NCBI GenBank assembly: GCA_018287875.1
Contig: JAGVVL010000022.1
Location: forward strand, 2,976,001 to 3,040,000
Source of the DNA: Nigrospora sphaerica
Lineage: Eukaryota; Ascomycota; Sordariomycetes; Amphisphaeriales; Apiosporaceae
Reading direction: 5' to 3'
DNA length: 64,000 nt
Position numbers and translations under genes: made by a program. Of this stretch, positions 22,074-33,300 are shown in pieces. The notes under the pieces are model-generated. The model had not been told where the DNA came from and ran no database searches. It worked only from the letters and a program-made list of their open reading frames with translations. Position 1 is the first letter of the stretch. The number at the start of each line of letters is the position of its first letter.

Positions 22074-25000
22074 AGCCACTGAGATTTAGCCGTGCTGGTA
22101 GGACTTGGGATGATATCGAGGAGTTCTTAGAGACATGCAGGTGTCTGGTTGAATCAGTTTCAACGGCAAATGTCTCGAAGCAATATCGTCCTAAGACAGT
22201 GCCGGGAGAGACATTATTATAGGTAGTGTGCGGCTTTCACAAGCCGACTGGTTGCAGGCCAGGAGCTTCCGAAAGGGTGACCCCCCTAGTATAGTACGGC
22301 AACCTCTCCGGAGGACTATATTGGCGTACGAATGAACCAAAAGGCCCTCGGGCGATCTAGTGGTACCTCTCAGCTGCAACCAAGGCGTCAAGTAGCCGTG
22401 ATATAATATCAGGGCAAGTTGGGGCGACAAATAGATTCTGCTTGTTGCTCGTCCCACGTATCCTGCGGTACAAAAGGGCGACCAGGTGTGTCCTTGCCTG
22501 GGTGAAACAAGGACGAGAATATTGACCGGCGTACAAACAGCGAATCTGCATCGCGCACAGCATGGAAGGCCAATATAGCTCCGTCCACGGGTCGCGGCGA
22601 AGACCCGGCCTGTTCGGGTACTGTCACCTCTGACGTGGGCTCAGTCAGGGGGTCGCGGACGGAAGCGAGACGGAAGCGGGACGTGAAGGACGGGTTGTAT
22701 AACCGGAGAACTGACAGGTTATGATTCCTGCTTGCTAATGTGGCTATACTGGGGTAATTTTAGCACGCAGATGGAGCGGCAGCAGCAAGCGTATCAGGGG
22801 GCCAGGTCCCGAGGACTTACACTCTGTCGTCCCAGCTTCGAAGGCATCCTAGCTTGGTAAAGCACATAGCGAGGGCCTTAGTGCAACGGTCCCCTTGGTC
22901 CTTGAGTGCTTGTTGTCGGGTACAAACCACAGTAGGCCACACCAGTGTAGTGCGAAAGACCCGAGGACAGGTTCACCTCATCTGTGGGAAGGGTCCTCAC
23001 CTCTGGCACGAAGTGGAGTTGGTTGGTCCTGTCCCGATGCCGCCAGCGTGAACAAAGGGGGATGGCAACCTAGACATTGGAGGTTGCCCGTACTACCTAC
23101 CACATGTGGCCGCCGACCATTCAGACGCGGTTCTTACAAACGGAGACTTGGGCTGCTGCAACCGCACCAGCCGACAGAACGAAGCGAGAGTGACTGGTAC
23201 CTTTTCAGATCCGGCCACACCCGTTTTGGTCTGTATCCTAACTTGGCGGACCAGTCCAAAAACTGACAACCAACAGCCATGGCCTGCACCTCATCCAATC
23301 CATCCAGGAGCCCCGAGTGAACATAATTGGCGGCTACATGAAGCGTGGGGGTTGAACCCCGAGCCTCGGGGTCAGGAACATCATCGTAGTTTGTGCGGGC
23401 CGCAATCTCTGGCCTGTGGAATAGGGGCCGTCTCAAGGCAAACCAAGCAGGCAAAGAAATGTCGCGATAGTAATAAACGTGCTATTCCAGCGGCGGAGGC
23501 GATGAGGGATGAAGTGGGGGAAAACACCCTCCCTGCAGGTGGCGGAGTCGTCACTTGGCTGGCTGCCGTTAGACGGCAGCCCGCATGGCATCCTCAAGCC
23601 ACTGAAGGCGTGGACACCGATAGGCAAGAAACAGGCATCGCTAGGAACGCGCCCGAACTATTTCGGGCGATGCCTCCGTGAGGATGGAGGGGGCGGCATG
23701 CATTGACCGGAGGCGGCTCATCGCCAACATTAGAAGGCGGGCGAGGGCTCACATGCGCCTGCGCTGGTCCGTCTCTCGCGTTCTCTGTGCCGCTGCGCTC
23801 CGCATCTCGACGCCCCGGGCCACAATAATTGGCCTCGCAGGGAAGCCCTTTTCACTGCCTTCCTGGCCCGCCGCAAGTCATGAACCAACCTGGTGTTGCG
23901 TCTCTCTTAGGGGGCCAGGCAAGGGGGTAATGACGCCGCGCCTGGGCGGCGAGGGGAACTGGCGTGGGCGGACCAGGAGGGGAGGCTTGTTGCCTACTTC
24001 TTCAGGGAATTGAAGGGAAACAATGGCTTCGGCGGACGGCGGGATACCCAGATCTGCTGTGCCTGGCACCGTGCTGTTGTGCGAGCAGCGCAGGAATCGG
24101 TGGCCGCGTACACTGGCGCCCAACCCGTCTCAGCTGGTCTGGGAGGCACATCGCAGAGGGATGTTTTGGAACACGAAGCAATCGGCAATCACGTTGACGT
24201 TGGACAGGACAGGGCAGGGTGGCCAACGACATCGGAAGAAGGGGAAGAGGCAGAGATAGCCTCCGACGTTGAAGACGAGTGTAGATCTCTAATCGGCTCA
24301 GATCAGATGACGAGTGAGATGGAATGTGGGATCGGATAGTCAAGCAAGCAACCCGGACAAAGCCGGCAACCTGTGTAAGTAACCTGTTAAAAATCCACTA
24401 CTTGATGCACTTAGATATATACATCCTGGCTTCGACGGAGGTACGATATATCGAACACCAAGTCCCCCACGGCGTATTTTGCGTCTCAGTCGTTGTATGC
24501 GAGACTTCCAATTCTTTCTGTTGTCATTGTTCGTTCCATCCATTCCGCCGCCCGTCGGCCGTCTGTAGTTTCCTCCGTTTGATGGGAGTGGGTACCTCGA
24601 TGGCGAGCCGGCTCTGTTTCTGTGCTGGGGAGTCTGCAGGCGGGTTAGCGGGCATTTGCACCCACGCGTCGGCCGCCCGGCCCCACGCCTTCCCAACGAC
24701 CCCATCACCTTCCCCATTTTCAGTCTACTAACAGGAGGGTTGCCTTAGGGAGGAACCTCCCATTGGACAACCCTAGCCTGTCAAGTATGGGCTGCTGCCA
24801 TCCAGCCGCCCCTCGAGTCCAGACCGCTTAACTACTTCCGCATAGTACCATAACCTGGTAACCTGCCTACACAGTACACGACCGTGGCATGCAGCCTGCC
24901 ATCTACCAGCCATCTATCCTCGTCTTCGTTCATCGCGAAGTGACGCTAACCAGAGAGACCCGAGTACAACCTCACACTCGCATCGGGACTCGGGGAGCTA

Positions 25001-25499
25001 GATGATGCGTTGAACCTTTGCCATCCTGTCCGCCCAAGGTTTTCCGATTGCTTCGCTTTACGCCGTCGTCCTCCCGCCGCCAGGTTCCCGCTCCCATCCC
25101 CGTCACGTGTTGTCAACACCACAACCCAGCCTCGCGTGCTGGGTCGCCCGTGGGAGTGACACCCCCGCAGAGACGAAATATCGGTACGCTCGCGTCTCCC
25201 CACCACCTCGGGTGCGCCGCTTCTCTTGTCAATGCTCGGTCTCGAGACCGGAATGGAAAATTCTGGCTCCGTGTCTGATCTAGGATGCTAGGCCGGGTCC
25301 GGCCCGTGGATCCTTTTCTTTTCCATCCCCCCCCGGGCGGTCCCGGTCCCCGCCCCGGAACCCTCAAGGATGATCAGGTTGCTTACTTGCGTACAGGCTT
25401 GTTGGCTCCAGCAAAGACGTTGTTAGCAGGTGCCCAGCCGGCCCGATCGCGTCTGAATGCGACGCAATGCTTCCCGACGCCCATACCAAAAGGACAAAC
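22074..25499. other. Long intergenic region with no supported gene
   Basis: A 3.4-kb gap upstream of two divergently oriented genes. One minus-strand frame at 23134-23454 contains a protein-like stretch (TLHVAANYVHSGLLDGLDEV) but lacks a start, splice or homology clue. The region near 24400-24560 is somewhat richer in AT. A C-rich tract lies at 25326-25335. I see no transposon ends or tRNA. Confidence 0.5.
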
Positions 25500-27491
25500 A
25501 TGTCCGCAGCCGAAGCACCCGAGGAAATCGCGTTGGCCGAGATGGATCCCCTGGACCATTTCGTTGAGCTGATCGATCTGATCGATCTCGGGTCCGCCGA
25601 CCCGACGGAGCGAATTAGAGACCTGATTCGAACCGACCCGGAAGTAGGCAAAGCATGGGCCAACTACGAGCCTATGGCCACTTCCATCCCTTTGGCCGTG
25701 CTGGACCCCGAGGAGATCAGATTGTGAGCCCCCGACCACCCACTCGTGTTACGGCACCCGTCAACTGACTCGCAACGCAGCATCGAAAATCTCAAAAAGA
25801 CGGGCGAACTTGAGAAACTCATGGCAGCATCGGCGATGTCTAGTTCCAGTATCAACGCTGAGCAGATTCGCGATGCGATCGCCGATATGGACCAGTACAC
25901 GGATGGGATCGAAAAACAACTGGCCGTTTATCAAGCGCACGTAGCACGTCATAATGCTACCATGGAACCAGGTGCGACAATGGCCCGTCAACGCATCGCG
26001 ATGGACGAATCCAAGAGGGAGGACTTGCTCCGACAGAAGGCCAAGCTCGACGAAGAAGTAAGTAGACGGGGAGGAACAAAGAAGCCCAACTCGCCCGTGC
26101 TCACCTCTCAACAGTTGAAAGTGAAGGAAGAATTGGTCAGGGAGCACGCTAGAGTCCTGGAGGGCACTTTACAGGAGGGACAGGACGACGTGGAGGATTG
26201 GGAGCAGTTCACGGTCCCAGCGTCAGCGTCCTCCTCTAACAGGTCGCCGACCACTTATGATACTCTGCTGGACAAGCTCCAATCTCTGGGCCAGCTGCTG
26301 AACCACGACAACCCGGAGAACGAAGCTATTGTCAAGGCTGCACGCCATTATACGAACGAGTAAGTAGAGCCGCCCGGTTCTCCTGCCCCGTCGCTGACCC
26401 TGTTTACGACAGGCAAGTCTACATTGTCGTAAGCCAGTGCCGAGCCGCACTCGACCTTGCATTCACTGAAGCTGCTCGGACGCACGATGCCTCGGCCGCA
26501 GAATCCAACGTGCCCGACGAAGAGATCAGAGCCGAAGTCCAGGCTGTCCTGGAGGAGATACGATCCTTATGGGACGAAGCTGCCCCTGTCGCCCATATGG
26601 TGGCTGAAAAGGAGCTCCTGGCGCCAATCACCACAAGAGTGAATCGGATGTCGGCGAAAAGAGACGCCCAGCAATATGCCGCTGTACTATACGTAGGTTT
26701 CGAGCTGGCCTTCCCTGGACCCTAATTGCTAATGGCCCTCACAGATATTGGCATGCCTCCAATTCATGAATGAGCGACTCGGCGCTCTCTCAACCAGCCT
26801 AACCATGGCTGTATACCACCACGAAAGTCTCCTGTCTGCCTATGAATTCGCCCAGCGCGTCAACTGGGACGGTTCAACCACCGCGAAGACTCCTACCTCG
26901 GATCCAATGCCTGTTGTAACACAGGCTCGCGATGCTGAACAGGGGGCGATGAAGTTGATCAAGACAACCTTGGAACAGTTCGGGCGCCGGTTGCCGCTCT
27001 CCGATCTGTCTAAGCCCCCCTCGGCTCTGGTCACGAAACTTGACCAGATGGTACAGGAACGGGTTGCGAAAGGCGACGAGGTACTCCAGAGCGTCCATGA
27101 CTCGTACGAGACTGCTGTCAAGTCCGGAATCGACGATTACTCATTTGCTGTCCGCACCGTCCTTGAGGCGGTCTTGGCGGATAGTCTGATCGACCGCAGA
27201 GCCCGCGGCGGGGCTTTGCAGGATGGCCAGACTGAGGAATCCATCCTGGCTCTTCAGAAAGAGTGCGAGGCCATTCAGGCTCTGGTTGAGGGGCTGGGTA
27301 TCTCCAAGATCGGTCTGACGGCCAAGAGTCTTCAACCTGCCCTGAAGCGAGGCCTTAAGATCCCCGACGATGAGCATGGGCCGGGCTGCTCGAAAAACGA
27401 TGCCATGCCGTGCCCCAAGTGCCACCAGGCCCTTAAAGCTGCGCTCTTCATTCGGCGATGGGGCGACAACGCGGAATTCAAGGGGTTTTGA
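25500..27491 (+). CDS. Coiled-coil protein of unknown function
   Basis: Four exons, 25500-25723, 25781-26359, 26413-26692 and 26745-27491, give 609 residues. The introns are 52-57 bp and every junction keeps frame. I start at MSAAEAPEE, which has an ACAAAC context; an in-frame ATG eleven codons upstream is possible. The N-terminus is acidic (MDPLDHFVELIDLIDLGSAD). Much of the rest is charged and helical, with heptad-like stretches around IRDAIADMDQYTDGIEKQL and KREDLLRQKAKLDEEV. The C-terminus carries clustered cysteines (GPGCSKNDAMPCPKCHQAL) and ends in RRWGDNAEFKGF. There is no signal peptide or membrane segment. The regular intron structure and sustained coding character point to a real, probably conserved fungal gene. 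I cannot name the family; a scaffold or cytoskeletal role would be a guess. It converges on the amidoligase gene. Confidence 0.82.
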
Positions 27492-27770
27492 AATGCCTCT
27501 GGAACGAGCGGAGTTGAGAGCAGGTGGTCGATTCGTGATGATGTTCCTGTCCCTCGGCAACATGGGTGCCCGGCGAGTAGGGAAACTCGTGGATACTCCC
27601 CCGACAGTAGCCTATTGATCGGTGCGGCCGGGTGGTGGTAGACCAGAGGTGGGATTTATCAAAGTCTCCCTCGGCCCGCTCCCGGGGGCTGTTTCTGCTG
27701 CTCCTCGTTGGGGGCCGAAAACATGGGGATTGTATACAGTGCTGGCTTGCCCCACCTCCTGGGACCATGT

Positions 27771-29072
27771 CTAGATGTGCGCCCGGGGAGCCGTCAGGAA
27801 CCCAGATAACCCTTTCTGCTTGTTCGTCGAAGAGGAGTCAATCTGTTCCATCATGATTTGTACCGGCCTATATGCCTGGGGGTCTACGCCGAGGTCGTTC
27901 ATGAGGCTCACAAGAGCCTCGTCTTCATGAGCACAACCAGCGGCCTCCATCTCGATGGCATTGCAGACGGCGTCGATGAAGCAGTCTTCAGTACCACTGT
28001 CCAGTGCTAGTTCCACTAGATTGCCAAATATGCGGATCCACCCCAGCAACACATGCTCATCCAGGACGCCTTCGAGGAACCGGCACTCGACAGTTTCCAG
28101 GCCTGTCTGCTCCGCCTCGCCTAGGGTTTCCATGAGGAGAGAATAGAAATTGAAGCCGAGTCGCCGGTAGGGCCTGCCCTCCCCCGTCATCAGCCGTCCC
28201 AGCGCCACGTGGGAGTCGCTGGCTAGGATGTGCCGCAGGGCGTAGAGGGTGTCGGCGGCGTGCGCGACGTTCCAAGCGGCCGAGGCCTCGTTATGCCGTG
28301 CGCCCGTAGGCGCGCCTATGCCGTCGTCGGGGCGTCGTACCTGTGATGCAGAGCCGCCGCCTGCCTTCTTCTCGCGCACCTGGGCCGCGAGGCGACTGCG
28401 CTCGCGCAGCGGCGAACTCCATGTATACACGTGGGCGAAGTTGGGCGACCGGGGGTCCTTGACGCGCCGCAGGACGGGCTCGGCGAGCCAGCTGAGCACT
28501 GCCAGCCGCTTCAGGGAGGATAGAAGAAGGCGGCGACCGTCGAGGCGGCCGACGTGCACATGGACCTCGCAGCTGAAGTTGGTCACCAGGTGGCAGCGAG
28601 CCCGCAGCGTGCGGAGCACCGTCTCGATCGTGGTCCACAGGGTCTCGCCCTTCCAGGGAAGCTTGGGGGAATTGAGCTCGACGGGGACCCAGAGCCAATC
28701 GGCCCGGTGCGGGTGGTCGGGGGACGGCTCGGCCGAGTTGGACTTTTTGACGACCCAGTGCGTCTCCCAGTAGTCGCTCGCCGGCCGGCCCTCGAGGTCC
28801 AAAGCGGAGACGGCCCGCTGGCCCGGGCAGGCGTTGATGGCCTCGGCGACGGCACCGAAGGCATGCCGATGGAGTTTCTCTTCTAGTTCCGGGGTCAGGG
28901 CCTCTCCGGCAGTCTCGAGGAAGTCGACCGTCTGCACCAGCGGCGCGTCGTCGGAGCGCGGGCTGGCGGCTCGGCCCGGACGGAACGGCATCAGGAACTT
29001 GGGCTCCACCGCCACCGAGAGGTGCTCGGCCTTGTCGACTTGGTGCGGCTCCATGGCCACTCGGGGTGCCAT
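27771..29072 (-). CDS. Amidoligase-family enzyme (ATP-grasp-like COOH-NH2 ligase)
   Basis: Single-exon gene of 433 residues. The family signatures are present in order: VELNSPKLPWKG near residue 131, SCEVHVHVG near 167 (the paired histidines of the family), and ETVECRFLEGVLDEHVLLGW near 325, which corresponds to the typical E-x-R-x-x-E-G-x-L-D segment. These identify the Amidoligase_2 family, relatives of glutamine synthetase and glutamate-cysteine ligase that are expected to join a carboxylate to an amine using ATP. A variable basic insert (REKKAGGGSASQVRRPDD) lies around residues 235-255. No signal peptide is seen, so it is probably cytosolic. The fungal substrate is not known. The 3' end lies 279 bp from the convergent coiled-coil gene. 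Confidence 0.82.
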   Translation of the reverse strand: MAPRVAMEPHQVDKAEHLSVAVEPKFLMPFRPGRAASPRSDDAPLVQTVDFLETAGEALTPELEEKLHRHAFGAVAEAINACPGQRAVSALDLEGRPASDYWETHWVVKKSNSAEPSPDHPHRADWLWVPVELNSPKLPWKGETLWTTIETVLRTLRARCHLVTNFSCEVHVHVGRLDGRRLLLSSLKRLAVLSWLAEPVLRRVKDPRSPNFAHVYTWSSPLRERSRLAAQVREKKAGGGSASQVRRPDDGIGAPTGARHNEASAAWNVAHAADTLYALRHILASDSHVALGRLMTGEGRPYRRLGFNFYSLLMETLGEAEQTGLETVECRFLEGVLDEHVLLGWIRIFGNLVELALDSGTEDCFIDAVCNAIEMEAAGCAHEDEALVSLMNDLGVDPQAYRPVQIMMEQIDSSSTNKQKGLSGFLTAPRAHI

Positions 29073-29290
29073 GGGCGGTTTCTGACACGGTACGAAGCCT
29101 TTGCTGACACGAAAATGGCATTCCCAGGGTGCGACCGAAGCTGGCTAATTATACGCAAATAGCCCCCTCCCCCCGGACCCCGGGCCCCAGCCCAGTCGCT
29201 TCCCCTGTGCCCGACGACAGAGGTGGCAAGGGATATGGGGGGGGGTGGTAGAGGTTGCAGCTGTCGCGTGGCGAGCAAGGCCATGGGTAT

Positions 29291-29515
29291 CTACCGAGAG
29301 TCTGACAGCTCGGGCAACGGCTGGGCACGTCGTGGCTGGATCCGCGTGATCATCTTTTCCGTCCGGGGGTCTGGTTGAACAGACATGGACGCTACGTATG
29401 CGATAGGCGCAGAGGCCAACGCGCAGCTCCCCGTCGTCGTTGCATTACCCGACTCATGGGCGCCTGCGCTGGCCGTCTGGCGCGCCTGTTGCGTCTGGCT
29501 CGAATAGTCGGGCAT
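29291..29515 (-). CDS. Possible small protein upstream of the amidoligase gene
   Basis: A 74-codon frame beginning MPDYSSQTQQARQTASAG and ending AQPLPELSDSR lies 218 bp upstream of the amidoligase start, on the same strand. It is Ser/Thr/Gln/Ala-rich, has G/C-biased third positions and contains no cysteine-arginine noise of the kind seen in neighbouring frames. It could be a small gene or an upstream ORF in the amidoligase leader. Splicing it to the amidoligase does not keep frame at the sites I tried. Support is weak. Confidence 0.25.
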   Translation of the reverse strand: MPDYSSQTQQARQTASAGAHESGNATTTGSCALASAPIAYVASMSVQPDPRTEKMITRIQPRRAQPLPELSDSR

Positions 29516-31392
29516 GGTGGGCTCAATGCGGTTGTGCCGACATCTACGACACATGCCCCAAGCACCCCAACGGACGATCGGCCATTATCCCCTATTGCGC
29601 CAATGCTGCATGAACGCTTTGGTTGGGTATGGTGGCTACCGTGTAGATGAGCTGACGAGAGCCCCCCCTTCAGGACAACCCCCCCGGAGCAAGGAGCGGA
29701 GCGGAGAGGCGCGTTGGGTTGGTCCGGCCGCTTGAGGCTTTAAATTTGTGGTTCCCCCACGTCTGACAAGGGCCAACCGACAGACATGGGATACAATCAG
29801 CCCTGGAAATGCTGCAAGCGCGCCAAGATCACCATCTTATGGTGGCTGACAGGATGTAGTCGTATGTACGGCAGACCCGAGCTGCACGTCACTACATTCA
29901 GTCGCAACTCACCGCTTCTTGCACCGCCGTTGGCCAGCCGCGACGGGGGCGCCAGGCTTGACGGGCCCGTAAGCCCGTGAGCCTGTAAGCCCCAGGGCGG
30001 GTGGCTGTCCTCGCAAACGCCATCCCCGTGCCTCTTGGATCGGATGACGGCCAGATGTGCCTTTACGTGGGCCACCTCATGTAATGAAGGGCGTGGACGC
30101 GAGCCCCTACCGGCAGCACCAAGAGCCAAGGTCGCATTACATGCGACGGTCGAGGCCCCCAATTCTCCGGCGTGGGAACATGGTTCGCGCCCATCGTGCA
30201 GGCTGCAGAAGCGATGCGCGGCGACCATGGTCGCGACCCGCAACATGGATGTACGCTCGGCTTCGGCAGAGACAATGCAGCTCCATTCGCGCGCGTCCCT
30301 ACGTCTCCCTTCCTCCCTCTCCTCGTCTCGCCGGCATATACTCGCTCTCTCCCTCCCCATTCGATGCAATTCCGTTTTCAGCCTTGTTCGGGATGGCCGC
30401 ATTCTGCACGCCTTCTGCACGTCACCGAGCCGAAGCGAGAGAGGCTCGACAGGGCCGAACGGCGTCGGGGGCTCCATCACGTGCATCACGGCAGATGCAA
30501 GACCAGGAAAAGCAGCCGTGCCAGCGAGCAGCATGACAGCTGGCTGATAAGCACGGGCAAAGGACGGCATCCCGAACGGCCCAAAAGCCCATGCGTCGAA
30601 CCAGTCCGGACACCCACCTCGGACACCGAAGCCCGCCAGGCGACTGGATCCTCCCCATGCTGTGCTGGGTGACGGGCCCATCCCCCCCGCGGGGCCGCCG
30701 CGAACCTATTGGGCGCGAGGTCGAGACGGGCTCGTTGTGCGGCGACGTTGGCGGCACCTGATTTCTTCTCGCGGACCGAAGCCTCTGCTGTGGCTTCGGT
30801 CGGTACGGCAGGCCATGTAACGCCTAGATGAAGTACTTATCAGTGGGATTGATTGACCACGGGGTGCAGGGGGTGCGCGGCACAAGCAACGCCCGCTCCT
30901 TCGACTACCCCCCTTACCAAGGTGGGCGAGGGTTGCATGGGAATGGCCCCATGATCCTGTGTGCGTTTCTCGCATGAGAGCCGAAGCCAAATTGCAGCCC
31001 CCTCCCCCCGGTTCGATGCAAGGGGGATCTTATCGGCGCTTCGGCGAAAACCCGCGCAATCCGTTGCGCCCGCAAGGGCAGCCGCCGAACGCCCGAGACC
31101 CTAGGCCCTAAACAATTAGGCGATAGTTTTGTCCGGCTTTCCACTGCTGGAGAGTAACAGCGTAAGCCCAAGGCCCCGGGGAGGGGAAGGACTTGGTCAC
31201 GTTCCGGGTGGGCGTAGTACAAGCACGCACACCCATTCATCCGGGCAACTTGAAGATGAGGAGCTACACGGTATGGAGCGAAGAAGGTGGGGCGGATAGC
31301 CGGCATCCATGGCAATGGGTGTGTTCCTCCCAGCGCATGGATGGGGTCGGATTCGTGGTAGGTGGCGTGTAAGCATGTGTGTTTGTTCCTGA

Positions 31393-31412
31393 GGGTGGGT
31401 GGGTGGGTGGGT
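31393..31412 (+). repeat. (GGGT)5 microsatellite
   Basis: Five perfect GGGT units, a short candidate for G-quadruplex formation, in non-coding sequence. Confidence 0.9.
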
Positions 31413-31855
31413 GTCATGCGGGCCGAGGTATGTCTGACACGAGGGGGCGAAGAGCCGTGAGAAAAGGCCTCAAAAAGGACACTCACGACCTCCCTACGGT
31501 AGACACGCCAAGGACCAACAACCACAAGGGTGTCTGCATCGTTCTTTTCTTTTCCTTTTGGGGAAAAGAAGCCAAGGGGAGCGACAGGAGCCTTTACTTG
31601 CCAGTCGGCAGAGGGGGGTATGCAAAAAACTATACGAGCCCACCGGATGCGTCGACGTGTCGAGTCCCAAATGCATGCTCACATGAGGCCCTCTTCCTGG
31701 CCCATACGCCCGGGCCGGTCTCCGTGCAGGGGAAAAAGCAAATTTCGGCCCAGCCAGCCGGTAATGGGTCGTCGATATTACCCAGAAGGCGCGGCCGGTC
31801 GCAAGGGACACCGGATGTGGGCGGCGCCGACCACGTACCTGCTTACGGACCAAGA

Positions 31856-31885
31856 GAGATGGGACCAAGGGAGATGGGACCATGG
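31856..31885 (+). repeat. 15-bp tandem duplication
   Basis: GAGATGGGACCAAGG is followed directly by GAGATGGGACCATGG, with one difference, in non-coding DNA. Confidence 0.85.
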
Positions 31886-31987
31886 CTTGCTTACTGTTCC
31901 TCCCTACTACTTCTCTCCCAAAAGGTGTCGGCCCAAGCTTGTTGGGCCAGCCACCTGGCCTGGCTTGAACTGCACAGCCCTACCGAT

Positions 31988-33300
31988 CTACACATCGGCT
32001 GGGCGGGGTGGCTTGGGCGAGGCGCCTGGTGGGTGGGAAGGGAGGGTTCTATATTTCCGGCCTCGATTAGCTGTAGGTTGCTGAGTGGACCTCAGGCACC
32101 GCTTACGGGAGCGCCTGCGCTCGCCCCCGGTGCGGATTACCCCCGCTCCTGGCGCCACTCTTTCGAAGCACAGAGTCCACGGCCAGAGGGAGGGGTATAA
32201 GCCGTGGCGCTCCACCAAAATGCCCCGTGCCGTACGGCCCCGGGCATCACGCACCTGAGCATCCACGCCGGCCGCCAACAAGCAAGCAAACCAGCTTCCC
32301 CGGCCGTGCCGGAGCAGGACCCGCGTGGCCCAGCCGGATTTCGAGCTCGTCGTTCTGCCATGGGGCCAGAAGCAGGGCTCGTAGTAGAACGGGTCCCGCT
32401 GCTCGCTCGTCGCGTGGTGCAGCGCATTCCCGCCCCGTCTGTCGGCCGCCGCGGCATGGGACGTGGCAGATCAGCGACGCCGACGGCATGGTGTGCGCGT
32501 GCTTGCCGAGGAGCATCTTCTCTTCGGCGTGGAAGCGGTCTCTATACCGAGCATACGGCATGTTGTGATCTGCCCCTCTTTCCAGTCGTAGCTGTAGTCG
32601 GCCAAGAAGGGCATCACCCGCCGCGAGGAACAAAGTCGGTGTCTGGTTTCGTTCGCCCTTGTCCGACAAGAGGCAGTTGCTGGGATCTGCTCCCCGGTCC
32701 ATGAACATGGTGGCTATGGTTGTGGCCACCTGGAACCCGTCGTCTCTGCCCCAGCTAAACGGCTTTGTCCAGCAGGACGGCCCCGGTGGGCAGAGGCGTT
32801 CTCGCGTCAAGGCCGGAATCGAGAAGCATTCCGACGGCCACGACGCCGCCTGTTGCAACGGCGGCCCCTCGATGTCTCCTCCTCAAGGTACCGAATCGCC
32901 CGCTTTCGACTTCGCTCCACACCCCCTTCTTTCGGGTCACGTGGAGGGGATCCCGACCCGGGTGCTCTGTTTCGAACGGCAGGATCTCGGGATACGGGAT
33001 TGGAGAGAAACGGCCCCTGCGTCGCCAAGATGCCAGAAGCCATCGAGAGTGGTCTCTGAAGGATGGGTGTCGAGCCCCTTGAAGAAGTGCGAACGACCAG
33101 AACCGAACACGCGGCTCGAGCCTTTGGAAACCGGCGCTCTGCATCGTCAGGGGGCGAAGACGAGGCGATTAGGTTTGTCCAGGGTGCTGTCGACGGCGAG
33201 TATGCGACCCCGGACAACGCGGGCGCCTAAAAGGAGGTGCCCAGAAGGTCCAGGATGCTGGTTTCACGGTTGCAGTAAGTGCTTCCCCAACAGCGGCACT
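31988..33300 (-). pseudogene. Decayed ankyrin-repeat gene
   Basis: Ankyrin-like pieces appear in order on the minus strand but in three reading frames. Around 32840-32770: VATGGVVAVGMLLDSGLDAR. Around 32730-32590: MDRGADPSN and LERGADHNM, with FLAAGDALLGRLQL between them. Around 32440-32200: GGNALHHATSEQ and then CLLAAGVDAQVRDARGRTA. G-x-A-L-H-H-A and LL-x-x-G-x-D/A are hallmark ankyrin repeat motifs. The frame changes near 32757 and again near 32500. Stop codons interrupt the upstream part, and no clean start or splice set joins the pieces. This fits a frameshifted relic. Introns could explain one shift, so a live but unusual gene is not excluded. Effector-type and heterokaryon-incompatibility ankyrin genes often decay this way in fungi. 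Confidence 0.6.

Larger units (their letters stand above)
29073..31987. other. Gene-poor, GC-rich region with short simple repeats
   Basis: Apart from the small frame just described, this 2.9-kb stretch shows only overlapping chance-like frames on both strands. It contains C- and G-runs near 29160-29180 and 29240-29250. A short imperfect repeat of GTAAGCCC lies around 29968-29993. Also present are a GGGT microsatellite and a 15-bp duplication (both listed). The 294-codon minus frame at 29797-30681 has no recognisable domain and is not called. Confidence 0.5.

Noticed and set aside
23340..23420. Minus-strand GGGGTTCAACCCC resembling a tRNA T arm
   Set aside because: No cloverleaf can be drawn: the A box, anticodon stem and acceptor pairing are missing.
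29797..30681. 294-codon minus frame
   Set aside because: No recognisable motif and strong overlap with equally long plus-strand frames, as expected by chance in GC-rich DNA.
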